DNA from: Myoxocephalus aenaeus
Taxonomy: Eukaryota; Chordata; Actinopteri; Perciformes; Cottidae
Length of the DNA stretch: 64,000 bases
Assembly (NCBI GenBank): GCA_038501785.1
Contig: JBAMJR010000042.1
Span: 2,951,001 to 3,015,000, forward strand
Reading direction: 5' to 3'
Part shown: piece after piece, positions 23,466 through 38,360 of the stretch
Position numbering within the stretch: the stretch's first letter is position 1
Layout of the letters: each line of letters begins with the position of its first letter
Program-made: the position numbers and the translations under genes
Notes under the pieces: generated by a model
The model's input: only the letters and a program-made list of their open reading frames with translations
What the model was told of the DNA's origin: nothing
Databases searched by the model: none

Positions 23466-26058
23466 CTAGGCCATGTCCTCTTCACCCTCCTCCTCAAACT
23501 CGCCCTCTTCCTCAGCAGTGGCCTCCTGGTACTGCTGGTACTCGGACACCAGGTCATTCATGTTGCTCTCAGCCTCCGTGAACTCCATCTCGTCCATGCC
23601 CTCGCCCGTGTACCTGAAACAAGTAAACTCTTACTTGCATGCATTAGGTCAAGGGATTCTGGTTAAGAAAGGAGACAGGCAGGGAAACTCCTCCCCACGG
23701 TCTTCTTTTACTCACCAGTGGAGGAAGGCCTTGCGGCGGAACATGGCGGTGAATTGCTCTGAGATGCGCTTGAACAGCTCCTGGATGGCAGTGCTGTTGC
23801 CGATGAAGGTGGCGGCCATCTTGAGGCCGCGGGGCGGGATGTCGCAGACGGCCGTCTTGACGTTGTTGGGGATCCACTCGACAAAGTAGCTGCTGTTCTT
23901 GTTCTGCACGTTCAGCATCTGCTCGTCCACCTCCTTCATAGACATGCGGCCCCGGAAGATGGCGGCGACGGTGAGGTAGCGCCCGTGGCGGGGGTCGCAT
24001 GCCGCCATCATGTTCTTGGCGTCGAACATCTGCTGGGTGAGTTCAGGGACCGTCAATGCCCTAAAAGGGGATGGACAATATGAATTAGGATTTATTTCAA
24101 ATGTATTTACCTTAACAGAGGTTGAAAAAGCGAGTTCCTGCCTCTACCTGTACTGCTGGCTTCCCCGGCTGGTCAGTGGGGCAAAGCCCGGCATGAAGAA
24201 GTGCAGCCTGGGGAAGGGCACCATGTTGACAGCCAGCTTCCTGAGATCAGCGTTGAGCTGGCCGGGGAAGCGCAGGCAGGTGGTCACCCCGCTCATGGTG
24301 GCAGAGACGAGGTGGTTGAGGTCCCCGTAGGTGGGCGTGGTGAGCTTCAGCGTGCGGAAGCAGATGTCATACAGGGCCTCATTATCAATGCAGTAGGTCT
24401 CATCCGTGTTCTCCACCAGCTGGTGGACGGAGAGGGTAGCGTTGTACGGCTCCACTACTGTGTCCGACACCTGAGAGTGAAGGGATGGTGGGGGGGAACA
24501 AAAGAGAAGAAGATGGGAATGGCATTAAAAAAAAGCACGCGGAGGGACAAATATTGAAAGTTGAAATATTTTCTACGAGTCGTGCGAACCTTGGGCGAAG
24601 GCACCACGCTGAAAGTGTTCATGATGCGGTCCGGGTACTCCTCACGGATCTTGCTGATGAGCAGGGTGCCCATGCCGGAGCCGGTGCCCCCTCCAAGGGA
24701 GTGGGTGAGCTGGAAGCCCTGGAGGCAGTCGCAGCTCTCTGCCTCCTTCCTCACCACATCCAGGACCGAGTCCACCAGCTCGGCTCCCTCTGTGTAGTGG
24801 CCTTTGGCCCAGTTGTTTCCTGCTCCACTCTGGCCTGTGGTAAATGCAAACATGGTCATCTGTCACCACTGTGGTGTCTACCAAGTCCAACAGAATGCAC
24901 CGTCTCCTATACTCATGCAGGGAAAACCCTTTAAAAATAATATATGTATGCCAACATCCATTAACCAATCAAAACACGCATTTGTCCACATTTAGATTCT
25001 CACCAAAGACAAAGTTGTCGGGTCTGAAGATTTGGCCAAAGGGACCAGACCTCACGGAGTCCATTGTGCCTGGCTCCAAGTCCACCAGCACTGCACGGGG
25101 GACATATTTGCCACCTGGAAATAAAAATATATAATTAAATAATTTAAAAAAGCAGGCAAAGTATTACTATTATTATTTTAAGTTAGACACAGAGTGCTGG
25201 AACAACTTCTTAGGAGGCGAAGACCAACCCGGGAGCTTTTATCCTTAAAAAATAATAATATGTAAGTCTGTATTAAGTACTTTCCCTTTTTAAGTGTTAA
25301 TCACACAAGCGATAAAAACATTATTTTATTTTTTAAATTGGAAGCTAAATTATTTTCACTCAGGCTGGAGCGACAATCTAGAGAGAGAAGACCACCATTC
25401 CTTTTTTATTCGCTCATACAGCCTTTATAGCCCTACAGGTCCTGGCCTCAAAATAAGACAACAAGTTAAAGTGAACACCCTCGTATGTATCGTATATATT
25501 TGGGATAGTATCTCTCGCGAGCTGGGGGGGTATGTTGACTTGTTGCGCCATGGAAACGGCACCAGTAACTAGGAAGGAGAGTTAACCGTGACTTGGAGTG
25601 GCATCCACCGGGATAGGCGGGGTGACGTCGCCCTGCCGGGCGAATCCGGTACTAGTTAGCTAACCCTGACTGCGTAGCTCCGCGACATTCACCTGATGCC
25701 TCGTTGTAGTACACGTTGATGCGCTCCAACTGCAGGTCGCTGTCCCCGTGGTACGTCCCGGACGGGTCGATGCCGTGCTCGTCGCTTATCACCTCCCAGA
25801 ACTATAGGGGAGGGGGGGGAATAAAAGAGAGTGGAGGACAACGGCTACATTAACAGGCTTACCAGCGTGACGTAGGCTAACTGCCACTATTAGCGCCGTT
25901 GCTAAGTATGCTAGTTGATCTGCCCGCCCAAACTAAATGTAACGTTCACGCACTTAATCATCGAGTTAATACTTTACTTTAAAAGTAAAAACCGTTCATA
26001 CCTTCGCTCCGATTTGATTTCCACACTGGCCCGCCTGTAAGTGGACGATTTCCCTCAT
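23466..26058 (-). CDS. tubb4b: Beta-tubulin, class IV-like (445 aa, complete)
   Basis: Structural subunit of microtubules that binds exchangeable GTP. Minus-strand exons: 26058-26002, 25801-25693, 25114-25004, 24834-24590, 24470-24148, 24060-23716, 23613-23466; the sum is 1338 nt, exactly 445 codons plus TAG. The N-terminal MREI motif, which drives tubulin mRNA autoregulation (established), is present, as is the GTP-binding GGGTGSG loop. The acidic tail (DLVSEYQQYQEATAEEEGEF then EEEGEEDMA) resembles class IV (TUBB4B) isotypes. The first three exons (57, 109, 111 nt) match the standard vertebrate structure. The normally undivided last exon is split by three short introns (119, 87 and 102 bp) after K174 and inside codons 282 and 397. 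The exact paralogue name is inferred from the C-terminus. Confidence 0.97.
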
Positions 26059-26184
26059 TTTGATGGTGATTTAATAACAACTTCCGAACAAACGACCGAA
26101 AACAGACCAAGTTGCTTCACTCTCGCGCTCAACCAACGGACTAACTAAGAAGGTTACGGGGTCGTGCCAACACCAGCTGACCGA

Positions 26185-26272
26185 AGAACGCTATTGGACC
26201 AACGAAACGTCGGTCAAGGCACAGCGGACATCTCATTGGTTAACCAAACTTGTTTTAGAGTTTTAATTGGAT
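26185..26272 (-). promoter_or_regulatory. Probable beta-tubulin promoter with inverted CCAAT boxes
   Basis: ATTGG occurs at about 26192, 26235 and 26266 on the plus strand, giving CCAAT for the minus-strand tubulin gene 130-210 bp upstream of its ATG. No clear TATA box was seen. Confidence 0.45.
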
Positions 26273-27647
26273 GGCACTCTGAGAGAGCTCCGTTGTCCTG
26301 GTAACGCCAAATAGACTCTAATACACAGCAGCGTTTCTGAAGAGATCTCTCTGAACCAAACCAGATAAATGTGATAATAGATAAGACAAGCGAGCACTTT
26401 CACGAACTCTTTTGGATGATAATGATATTTTAGTGTGATCTCATGTCGTGGGTCAAATTCCAAGTTTTCCTCCTCCACAAATGACCCAGCATCAGCAGAC
26501 ATCCCATAATAACAATTTTTGACACAATAGAGTGCACCAAAGCCTGTGGAACTAGTATTTTAAGTGGAATATAAATTACCTTTAACCCCTTATTATATTA
26601 TCCAACAGAACAATTAAGATTTAATTTGAAAGACTGTTGAAAAGGTGGTTTGAACAAATCAAAACTAATTATAAAAAATCTACTTTTTTATTGGGGGATG
26701 CAGTCCCATTTCAACTGAATACCACCCTTCACAACAGAGAACGCATATGGCGTTCAGTCTGCCCCCTTTAGTTTAAACCTCCTCTTATAATGTCCTGGCA
26801 TGTGTTCTAGCAGATAAAGCTAATCCTTCAGAGATTTCCAGGGTGAGCAGGAAAAATGTCCATCCTGACCTGGACAATATAACCCTGCCAAATAAATGGT
26901 ATACCTCTTTGGCCAGCAATTCTAAATTATTTTACCTTTATCACTGTTTTTATGAATGTTATGAATTATTTTATTATGAAGTGGAGGATTGTCTCTGTGC
27001 ATACATCACAGAATATATTGTGTGGATGTCCTTTCTTAGACTTTGGAGGGGGAATATGGTTGGTTGGATATAGCCTGGGGAGCAACTTGAAAAAAAGCAC
27101 TGATATTTCTTGCACAAATTCATTCCAAAAGGACCTTTTTTTATACAAAGCTTATATTTGTGTTATTATTTTTGTGACCATAATAAAAGCTTAACTTGCC
27201 AATAAATACAATTACCATTTTTGTTCTTCCAAAAGACTTGATTATTAATCCAAAATACAATACCATTTTATCACAATACAGTTTTTAACATTGTAAATAG
27301 AACGCACAATCGTTAAGACAATATGAGATAGAAAGGACAATAAAGAAGAAAAAACACAATTAAATACAAGAAATAGATTAATACAATTTCAAAAAGAAGA
27401 TTGAATTCAAGTATTTTCCGATATGTAGTTAGACTATTTAATGTTTAAATGTTTGTTTTTATGAACTTTCAGGGAGTTTATAAAATAATAAAAATATTGG
27501 TTATTAAAAAAAAATCCGTCCATATTTGATTCACCAAATTAACAATAAAAGCGATATTAGGATAATAAAACGGGTAATTTTTATTTTAGAGCGCCTCTCG
27601 TCAAATTACGTCATGTTCCTGCGACTGTTTATGTGCGACCTACCATC
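26273..27647. other. Head-to-head intergenic region between beta-tubulin and nrde2
   Basis: AT-rich and without a recognisable gene. Short ORFs here lack family motifs. The nrde2 promoter should lie near 27500-27640, but I see no TATA box. Confidence 0.5.
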
Positions 27648-30121
27648 ATGGCTCTGTTTCCAGCGTTTGCTGAATTAGAGAGTGACAAAGTAGAAGATTC
27701 GTCCAAAGGTGACCGCTCTTTCATAAAGCTCCCGTTGTGATATATATTGATAGTCCTTCTCAATGCTGTGGTTTTCATTGTGTGGAGAAAATATAGCTGG
27801 TATAGCTTTCCTGAATGACAGTCGTTAGCTTTAGCTTACTTTCCTGTTAGTTGGTTTACATTCCCCGACACGGTGACTCCTGAAAGCCAGGAAACCGTCT
27901 CCTATTTGCTTGCTTCGTTTTTGTTGATGCTGTTGTTACAGTCAGTTAATAAATAAACCGGGAAAACACGGTGTTGTGGTTGCGTGAGCAACGACACCCG
28001 GGATTGAAAACAACGTAAATTCGCATTTTTTTGCATATCTATAAGACAAAGTGAGCAACATATGACAATACTGATGATATTCTACAAGGCGTGTATTTCT
28101 GCTGATAACCGAGGAGTGCTGAATGCTTCAAACGCTCGGTGTCTGGGTGTATTCGTTACTGGTGGAATCACGTTTCCTCCACATATTGTGATATGCGTTT
28201 TCAAGAGGAAATATCTTCCTGTCACTACATTACCACTACTATCCTGCTTCTGTCAATCAGCTCCCTGTAGACGAGGTTCTAATACCATCGAGGATCCTGA
28301 TCCTCGATGGCAGTGCAGGCTTGTCTTTGACTCAGAGACTGTCATTTCTTTCACCACTAAGTTAACGCAGTCTGGTTTCTGGCTTCCTAGACTTTGGTGT
28401 ACTTACCCATCATGTGGATTCATCACATGTAAACATCAATATCTCTCCGTCCTCCTCCTGATTACTGAATAATACTGACTTTTCCACCCACTCTCTCCTT
28501 TTAGAATTGAACTGGCTGAACAATAAGAGTTTTCAGACCGGGGATGCCCTCTCTCTTCACAATCGTTTTTTTGAGAAGACCAGCGAGAAGCCGAACAAGA
28601 AGGAATCAAGGTACGGCTCAAAATCGAAAGCTATGTTCTTGCTTGCAGAAACGATACTGGACATTCTGCTTTACATGTTCAACCCCGTGGTTTGTAGCAT
28701 CTTTTAGGTTTCTTCCAAAGTTATTATCAGCGACACAAGGTGTGATTTTATTGTTGCTGCTATACAATCGTTTTATTACATTTTCTGATCCTTTTACATT
28801 GCACATTTCTCCGTCTGTTTATTTGTTTCCAAGTTCTCATTCCTCTTACGCGCATCTGTTTTTCTTCACTGTGAAGCACTCTGTTTAGAAACTTGCGAAA
28901 TTAACTTTTGAAATGAAGTACAGGAACGTTTGTCAAATCAATTATTGGTTTTGCTTGCGGCAGGTTATTCATGGGTTCACGTTGGGTAACGTTAAGGTCA
29001 CCTTATAATCCTCAGTGTTGGCAGAGATGTGAGCTCTGCAGAGGAGGAGGAGGAGGGTAATGCGTCACCTAAAAAGAAGAAAAAGAAGAGTGAAAAGAAG
29101 AGAAAAAAGAAGAAAAAACACAAAAAGAAGAGTGGGAGACACTCTGACAGCAGTGGGACTGACTCTGAAACCGTTTTCCCCAGTGACCTCAAAAGGGAGA
29201 AAAAAGCAGATGGGTACAGACGCACACTTTTATATCACACATGCCTACACTCTTGATCTTGTACACAATAGCAATGGCTTGCTCCTGTTCTCTGTTCATG
29301 GTTTGCGTCTGCGCTGCCATGCAGTCCGCAGGTTGCTCCGTTAGCAAGCTGTTTCTCCTGGTTGGATGACCTCAAGTCGCCCACGGAGCAGCCGTTCTGT
29401 GTGGACCGCAAACCCGACCCATCCAACTGGACGTACAAGTCCCTGTACAGAGCAGATGTAGCCAGGTAACACACACACGCACATACTTACATTCTGCACC
29501 ACAAGGCCAATGCTGTGGCATCTTTCTCCTTCTCTTAGTGACTATCCCATCTCATGCAAACTACCTTCAGTTGGTTCTCCCTTTTTTAATTACAAATCAA
29601 AACGATTGGGAAAGACTCCCTGTGACTCTTCAGAGGAGTAAACATCGCCTATATGTCCTGGAAGTACATAGAAACTCTGTGTGTTCCAGGTATAGGAGGA
29701 AGGGAAGCTCGTCCTTGGGCCTGGACCCCCTCAGACAGGGAATCAGCTGGGAGGAGTCGCATAAGAAACCGAAAGGCGGGGAAAGGAAAAAAGCAGCCGA
29801 CAGATACTTCTCTGCGGTCAGTCGCCAGCTGCTGAGTTCCGAGGCCCCTGTTCCCACATTACCGAGGGTTCCTGGTTGCGGCAATGCCATCAGCCTCACC
29901 CCCTTCCTCCCGCTGGGTGACGACGAGGAGAACAAAGGAGGGGAGACCGGTAAGAGATTTAGCCACAACAGGTTAACAACCTCAAGAAGTAGGACAAAAA
30001 ACCTCAGCTGGTGTGACAAAAAAATGTAATTTGTCAATCCAGGTGTCAGAGTGCCGACATCGTCAGTAAATCCTCTCGGTGTGTATGACTCCTCCACGGC
30101 CCTCTGGCTGCAGGGGAAGGG

Positions 30122-30166
<45 letters not shown>

Positions 30167-31936
30167 CACCCAGACGGGGCAGAGCGCAGCGCTTTTGACC
30201 GGGAGGACTGAAGAGTTTAACAGACGGCTCAGAGAGCAGCCAGCAGACACGCAGCTATGGATACAATTCATTCGATACCAGGTGCAAAGACTCTCCTTTT
30301 GTTCCTATGCATCCTACCTCCTTATTCCCCTTCACTTGACTGACAGGCGGCTTTGAATTGCGATGATGTGCCGTACATTTTGTTAGTGTAAATGTCTGTC
30401 GGTGCTTGTGTATTACAATCAGTTTATTAGAGGCCTTATTCTATATATTTCTGATCATTAACAAAACCCCAGATTAAGACAAAAAACAACAATGTCTGAG
30501 TCTGTCTCTCAATATTTCCTGACGTCTCTATCTGGTCTGTAACCCTCAAGGCCATTCATTTCTACCGAAGATGTACTTATGTAAAAATAGGTCAGGAATA
30601 TATAGTTTTTCATTCTTTTAAGAAAGGCTTAGTTATTTCTAAAAACAGATGGTCACAGTAGTTTTTTTAGCAAATGTTAGTTAAAACAACTACAGGTCAG
30701 AAAATGTTCCGTCTGGGACGATAAAGTTAAAGTTGTGATTTAAATTTAAATGTTTGGAACCATGAACCGTCTCGCATGCTGGATGTCAAATCACGTGCAT
30801 GTTTCCACGCCCTCTATATTGTAACTTTCACATACCGTGGATCCCAGTGGGATCATCATATTAGCCTACTGCAATCGGCAGATTATTCCGAAGGTTATTC
30901 CGATGCACCGCTACTGCTGAACCTCTTCCCTCCCTCACCAGGACGAGCTGAGTGCAACAGTGTTTGGAGGTGAGGAGGAGCAACAGGGCAGCGACATGGC
31001 CGAGTGCCGCAAGTCTTCCTACAGAGCAGTGCTGGAGAAGAAGCTGAGCATCGCGGAGCGCGCAGTGGCAACCAACCACAGCTGCGTAGCTCTGCAGCTA
31101 GAGAGGCTCAGGATCTGCCAAGAGCTCTGGGAGCCCTCACTTCTGGCTAAAGAATGGAAGAAACTGGTCAGTCTACATGTCTTTCTGTGTTTCCATCCAA
31201 CTCCAAATGCTTCTGAGTTTTGACTCCAGCTGTTTTGACTCCAGCTGTTGTTTATGTTTTTTGCCTTAAAAAGAGTGGAACATAGCTGTACTCTACATTT
31301 TGTATGTGGTTTACTCTGTTTCACTCCTGTAATTCTAAGGCTAACTCGTGTTTTATCTGTTGTGTCTCAGGTGTTCCTCCACCCAAACAGTGCCCCCCTG
31401 TGGAGGGAGTATCTGCTGTTCACCCAGAGCTACTTCAGCAACTTCACCGTATCAAGGGTCAACTCCGCGTACGGGAAGTGTCTGAGCACGCTCAGTGCGG
31501 TGCGCGATGGCAGCATGGTCTCTCACCCAGCCATGCCAGGGCTTGAGGAGGATATGTTGGGTAACAGAGATTTAGTTTAGCCGTTACTTACCCAGTGGTT
31601 CTTCAGTTACCCTGAAGTTACCCGCTGGTGACGAAACTGTGACCCAGTTTCGTCACCAGCGTTTGTCACAAGGCAGTCGCACGTGATGCATCACATACGT
31701 ATTAGTTCAAATGCAAAGCCTTTTTGTTTTGGATGTTCAATGCTTATTATTGGAAGTTGTTGTAATTGTTCCCGGTCGTCTTTTCTCTCTTTCTGTCCAG
31801 ATATCTTCATCCAGCAGTGTCATTTCCTGCGTCAGTCTGGTCACTCAGAGAAAGCAATTTCTCTGTTTCAGGCCATGATCGACTTTACGTTCTACAAACC
31901 CGACAGCGTACGGAAACTGTCCACCAAGCAGCAGGT

Positions 31937-31982
<46 letters not shown>

Positions 31983-34900
31983 TCTTTAAAGCACATGCTA
32001 ATCCTAACTTTTAGTATTTGAATGGCAAATCTCAGCCAAATACTGGAAATTAATCTTGCCTATAGTCTTGTGAGCTCTGTGAGCTCGCCAGGCAGCCATT
32101 CATTTCTTTGGCCAGGCTAAGAAATAGTCAAGCACATGGCCTCCCTGAAAAACCACAACTTGTCATGTCTACGCTTCAGTTAAAAAAATAAAATCTACAA
32201 TGTGGTAATTAGGGAGCCTCAGAGGTGCTGGGAGGTGGATCTAGTCGCCTGTGGACAGAGTTAGCAGAATCTGTGACTGTGCTAGGGAGCGATGCTTTTA
32301 CTTTCGGTCTTGTTTATATTAAACATGCACATGACGACACCACCCATGCAAGCAGGCTATTATACCGATTGACAGCTGGTGCCAGTAGCGTGCAAAGAAG
32401 CGTAGCGGTGTGCCAGCAGAGGCAGTGAAGAAGAAGTCTGCTAGCGAGCAAACATGGGTGTAAACAACACAGGATTTAAATATATTTTTCTTTAGATCTC
32501 CATGATACACACAATGTAACACTGAATGTAACTTCTTAATTTTAACAAGAAAACTCCATAGGGCACCTTTTATCAGACATGAAAGATAGATTCCTCATCT
32601 AAAACTAAGCAAATATGCGTTGTAGTGCCCACGTTGCCTTTTCAACCCTAAGGGCCTACTTGGCTGCTCGCTTGGTTAGTTATTCCTGACGCGTTTCATT
32701 CATGACAATGTCCAGGTGTAATGTCCATCATATTTATTCTTGCAAAATGTAAATCATAACCTCATCGGCAGAACTAGTTGCGTATATTCAAATCATAAAA
32801 TAAACCATAAACATTTGCCTTACTCTGTTTCCAATACTGTCATGTAAAACAGTCAAAAAACTGTTTGCTTCTCAAAACGAGCAACACCTGCTCATAGTGC
32901 CATTCCTAATTATATAGGGCCGACGCCGTTGAAAACGGCCTTACGCCACCTAGTGGTGGGAGGTCCAACATGCACCAAAACAAGGCAAAATGGCTCATAC
33001 ATGCGTATTTCTCACTAAAATGTTGAGCTATTTCTTTAATGAAGCAAAACAGCTAAATATGGTCACTTGGAATGATTCTTCTTTTCATTGGCATTGTAAA
33101 AACACAAGAGGACACCCACCAGTGCGCCTAAATTCTAGTTAAATTCAGTTTTTATGTGTGTAAAGGTTGAGTTCTTCGAGCCGTTCTGGGACAGCGGGGA
33201 GGAGCGGGTCGGAGAGTTGGGTGCCAGAGGCTGGAAAGCCTGGATGCTCCAACAAGAGCGAGGAGGGTGGCTGCAACCCAGTGCAGGTGAAATGCACGCA
33301 ATGTTGACGTAAATCCTGGAATAATCTCTGAATGGATAGGCGGGCTGAAAAAAATTGTGTGTGTTTGTTTTTCCGCAGAGGAAGAAGAGGAGGAGGAAGA
33401 GGACGAGGAGGAGGTGAAGGATCGGAGCCAGCCCAGATGGACAGTCTGGTTGGACGTGGAGCCGTTTCGTGAAGCAGCTCACTGGCTTCCCTGGAGGCCC
33501 GACAAAGCCAAGGGACAGTCAGAAGTGGACTGTGAGGACCCGGACAGACAGGTAGGGATTTTAAAGTGTGCGAAAACGAAACCGCTATATACCGTAGGTG
33601 TGACCGCTTTGTTTGACTTCATCTCTCTCTTTCGCTCCAACTGTAGGTGTTGTTTGATGACATCGGCCCATCCCTAATTTGTCTGTCTTCGCCAGAGCTC
33701 CAGCTCCGTCTTCTTCTCCGCTTCGTCTCCTTCCTGGGGCTGCCCGTGGATTCTGTGCTCTCTGCTGCCCCCTGTCAGCCTGGCCTGCTGCTGGAGAACC
33801 TTTCTCTGCTCACACAGGGTAAAAGAAGCTACAGCTATAATAAAACGCACTCGCTATTTATTTATCTATGTTGTATTAATAGAAGGAACAACTTGAAGCC
33901 AGTCGTTGATACAAAGCTGACTTTATGCCACATCCTAGGTAATGATCTCAAGTGTCCTCTGACCTCCCACGACCTACCTGACCCCGGGGTTAACTCTGTG
34001 GGTCACACGACCACTCTCCAGGGAACAAGGAAGTGGGTGGGTCTTGGGAAGCTGGGCGAGAGGTTTGTCGCCAACGTCTTCATTGTGGTCCAACCTGTCC
34101 TTCCTGCCCACCACCGAGCCACCCTGTCACTCAGCTGGATGCAGTATGAGAAGCTCAAGGTAGGAGTTGGTTTATCGGACTCCAAGTCAAGTGTTGGAAG
34201 AAAAAGGTAAACTTTCAGTAAAACAAGAAAAAAGTCTGACCTCTACTGATTTACTCATTTGTGTATGTACATGTCAGGTATTGCGCTGCCTGCGTAGCGG
34301 CAACAAGAAGCGCCTGCGCTCTCAGGGCAAGAGCAGCAAGCGGGTTGCCAAGCAACTGCTCAAAGAACCCGACAACCGCTCGTCGTTGGCGCTGTGGCAG
34401 GAGTACGCCCACCTGGAGTGGATGCTGGGCAACCTCGAAGAGGCTCGCAAAGTCTTCTCAACGGCCACGGCGATGGCGGGAGCCATGGGGCTGAAGAGCC
34501 CCGCCCTCTGCGAGCTGTGTCTGCAGTGGGCCCAGCTGGAGGTGGAGGACGGCTCCAGCGCACGGGGGGGGAGGCTAGCGGACGTCGCCGTGTGCCCGGC
34601 TGTTTGTGTGCTAACCCGGCTAGCAGAAGGAACCTCCTCATCCTCACAGTCCCTCACGCCGGTTTCCATCCTGAAAGCCAGGAAGTCGTACGAGCAGGCT
34701 CTGGCTGCCGGCTTGTCAGCCCTGGACCAAAGCCTCCACAAACCTCAGGCCAACAGAAAAGGTTCACTTCTTAAACAACTTCTGTGTGTTTCATCTGTCA
34801 CGGAGGGGCTACATGTCTTATAAAAGGCCCAAATCTGTGGTTTTGTATGTTTTGGCCCCTTTTCTACTCTTACTTTCGATTCATCAGTGCAATTTGATCA

Positions 34901-37900
34901 ACTTCTTTGCAGCCAGTAGTAATTGTTCCTTCGGTAATAAGTCATTATTACCAGTTACGCACCAGTCAAACTTTTTACTCACCTGACCAATACCAAGTAT
35001 TGATCGGATACCGGTGCTCTCTCTAAATTCAGGCAACATCTCTCACTACGTGAAAGTCATTGGAGTCATTTTCATGTAAGGTCACATGAGAGCAGGGATA
35101 GCTGTGACGCTAAAAGTTGAGTCGTCGGCTTGTTGTGATTGATGGCAGAAACACAGAATTTTACAATGACAGTGGAAAACAAACTATTTATTGTGGATTG
35201 GTGCATAGCTAATTATTCAAAAATACTAGTATAATTATTTTTAATTAGATGAAAGCATTGCCAAACTAACGGTAACCACTGGCCTCTCCAGTCTACATTC
35301 TATATTTAGCAACGTACAGTAACTGTTCTTACCAGTCAAGCTAAGGCATTCAGTTTCTTGCAGGTTAAAAAGCCAACGGACACATCTTAATTAAAACTAG
35401 TTATAATAATAATAATAATAATAATACATTTTATTTGTATAGCGCTTTACAAGGTACTCAAGGCATCAGTTGAATGCACAACCCAAGTTGATGAGGCCTT
35501 TTTCGCAGGAGACATTTTGACTTGTCACAGAAGGAAAAGCACAGGTTTAATAGTTCTGGTTGAATGATGGATGAATTCCATTTTGCTGCTTCAAATTCAG
35601 GGTCCTGGTGTTGTGCACGCTAGCTCACTGTCACACAGGCATGGTTTACTGGAACACTTTTGATTAATGTTATTAATGTTATTAGTAACAGCTGTACTTT
35701 TCCTACTGTGACGGGTCTGAGCAGCTATCTGTCATTAATTTGATCCCCTCCTCTCATCATTCCACCGACAGCTAACGAGGACCTGCTGGGAGACAAGCTG
35801 AGGCCGAGGGGCCTGATAGGCTGCTACGCTCTCTTCCAGTACCTCACGATGGGCGTCCAAGCAGCGAACGCTGTCTACAGCCAGGCTAGAGAGAGGACGG
35901 AGAAGCTGCACCACACGCTAACGCAGTGCAACAGTGAGGGGGAGGAGGCCAGCCTTGCTGGCACTGATGCTGGCCAGTCTGCAGCGGACTCCAGCCACAC
36001 CAGAGGCCACTGTGTTCCCAGGCTGGCCTCCGAGTGTGAGGCATTAGCAGTGCAGCAGGCAGCGTTGCTTAGGTACCACAACAGCGTCAGTGTGTTTCCA
36101 CTGGCAACCCTGAGACAAACGCTGACCTCCGCCCTCGCCACCTGGCCCAACAGCGCCCCTCTCTGGAGCATATATATACAGGTAAGCCATTTTCTCCTCA
36201 TGAGACCAAAACTAATTTCGTATCTGCGTCATCATTTACAAGGAGCTTCTCTAGATGTGTGTTACCCACTTAATTCTGTAGCGAATCCGTACTTGTTTAC
36301 TTTGGCACAATGGCTCTCATTTGACCCTGTGTTTCAGGTGGAGAACCGTTACCATAGTGCCGGCCGGGCGCGTCGTTTTTTTCACTCTGTAACCAGGGAC
36401 AACAACAGCGTGGTGCCGCGCCTCTTTGCCATTGTTGCCGAACAACAAAGGAAGCAGCTGGTGGACGCTGCTCAGAGGTAAGAGCAGAAAGGATGATGGG
36501 TAGGCGCGAAGTTCTCCTGCACTCGTGTTGTATGTTAATAAGCGTTGTAACAACTTCCTCATCAAGATGCCGTGATCATTGTTTTCTCTAATCCCCTTTT
36601 GATTATATTATGGGAGCAGCTGAGAGAGAAAACATCCTGGCAATCCATTTTCTAAGAAAGTAGAATAGGTTTTGCCAGGATGATAAAAGTTCCTTATTTA
36701 TTCATTTTTCTTTCATCTGTAAAAACAGGTGGGGGAAAAAATAGGTTTTGACAGGTGACATTTGTTGTTGTAATTCCCATTTCGGCCACAAGAGGCTGAC
36801 GTTTTAAATTTGAGGAAGAGCATTCTTGTTTTCTTCCAGGTGAGATTGTATTTCCTCATGTACTCTAAACACAAGCTACATAATAATGTGTTTTAGCAAG
36901 TTATGTAAATTTAGACCTGCGGTTTTATATGACCGGTGTGGCTAGCTAGTCTCCCAAAGTCTCATTTGATTGGATGATTTGTTTTGTAGGATGAGTCAAT
37001 AAACATGTGTTCCCTTTATTACAGAAGAGAAACGACATATTGATGTAAAAATACTCTAATGCTGTTTTTTTGTTTTTTTTTCATCATATTTTGCATATAA
37101 AAAGTGATTAATGAACAATTAACACAGGATTAAACCTGGGGAAACAGATGCTCTTAGGCATTAACACAGGAGAGAATACTATTTAGATCAAATTTAGAAA
37201 AGGCATCACCAGAAGGCTTTCCTCACTTGTCTCTCAGGGCTTTCGTATTTATGCGTGATAAGACAAGAATCTATTAAAATTCCTATTGCCTACATGACCT
37301 ATTACTAATTGTATGTTTCCATGGTCATTATAGGTCTTGTTGCCATAATGCTGCCTTGCCCATCCTGCCTGAGAATGGCCTCAGCAACCGTATCCGTGGA
37401 CTGTTTGAAAGCGCCATATCAACCGAGATGGGCGCTCACTGCCCTTTACTTTGGAGGATGTACATGCACTTCCTGGTGAGATGACAAATAATGCTCACAA
37501 ATTCACATGTTTACTGATATTGTGAGGACACTATTTACTTGAACTCATTTCCTGTCAGTTGAAAGAAAATACAAAGTAGGGGAAGTTCATAATCCTTTAT
37601 TTGAACTGTTATCCAATCATACTCATAACAGCAGAATCAACTTGTCAGCAAGCTGATAGATGAACACACGATGGCAAAAAAAATGTTTAGGAAGATGGAA
37701 AAAGTTAAACGTATCAAGGACCCAGGCAGAAAGTTAGCATCTAGCATTAAAAATGCTTTCAAAGGAATCAAATTCAAACACAAAAATGTGCATTTCAATA
37801 ATGATTGGAGAAGCCTGCTGGGCTTTTTCTTAGATCACATTTCGTTTTCCAAATATTGACTTGGAGATAAAAGCATGAGAACTAACACACACAGTAAAAC

Positions 37901-37971
37901 CAGCCTATGCAGACTTACTTTGTGTAATTTGTACATTTGAATATACAAATATTGAGGGTCGGTAAAGTCTC

Positions 37972-38012
<41 letters not shown>

Positions 38013-38316
38013 ATAATAATAATAATTTCAACTTATATAGCGCTTTTCTAGATACACAAAGACGCTTTACATTATGGACAAGAGACAATGACAAACGGAA
38101 CAGAACAAAAATGAAAAGATAAAGCAAACAAAACAAACAAACAGGACATTTTTAGTAACAAAGAAAGAAAGGAAAGAAAACTGAAGAAGCTGAGGGTCAT
38201 AGTGGAGGATAGGTGCAGGGTTTTAGCAGGTGAAAGCGAGTTGGAAGAGGTGTGTTTTGAGGGCTTGCTTGAATGATGGTAGGGTGGGAGCCTGACGGAT
38301 GTGGATGGGGAGAGTG

Positions 38317-38360
<44 letters not shown>

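Noticed and set aside
37671..37859. Small Lys-rich ORF in nrde2 intron 17
   Set aside because: AT-rich composition, no recognisable domain, and no splice or promoter signals.
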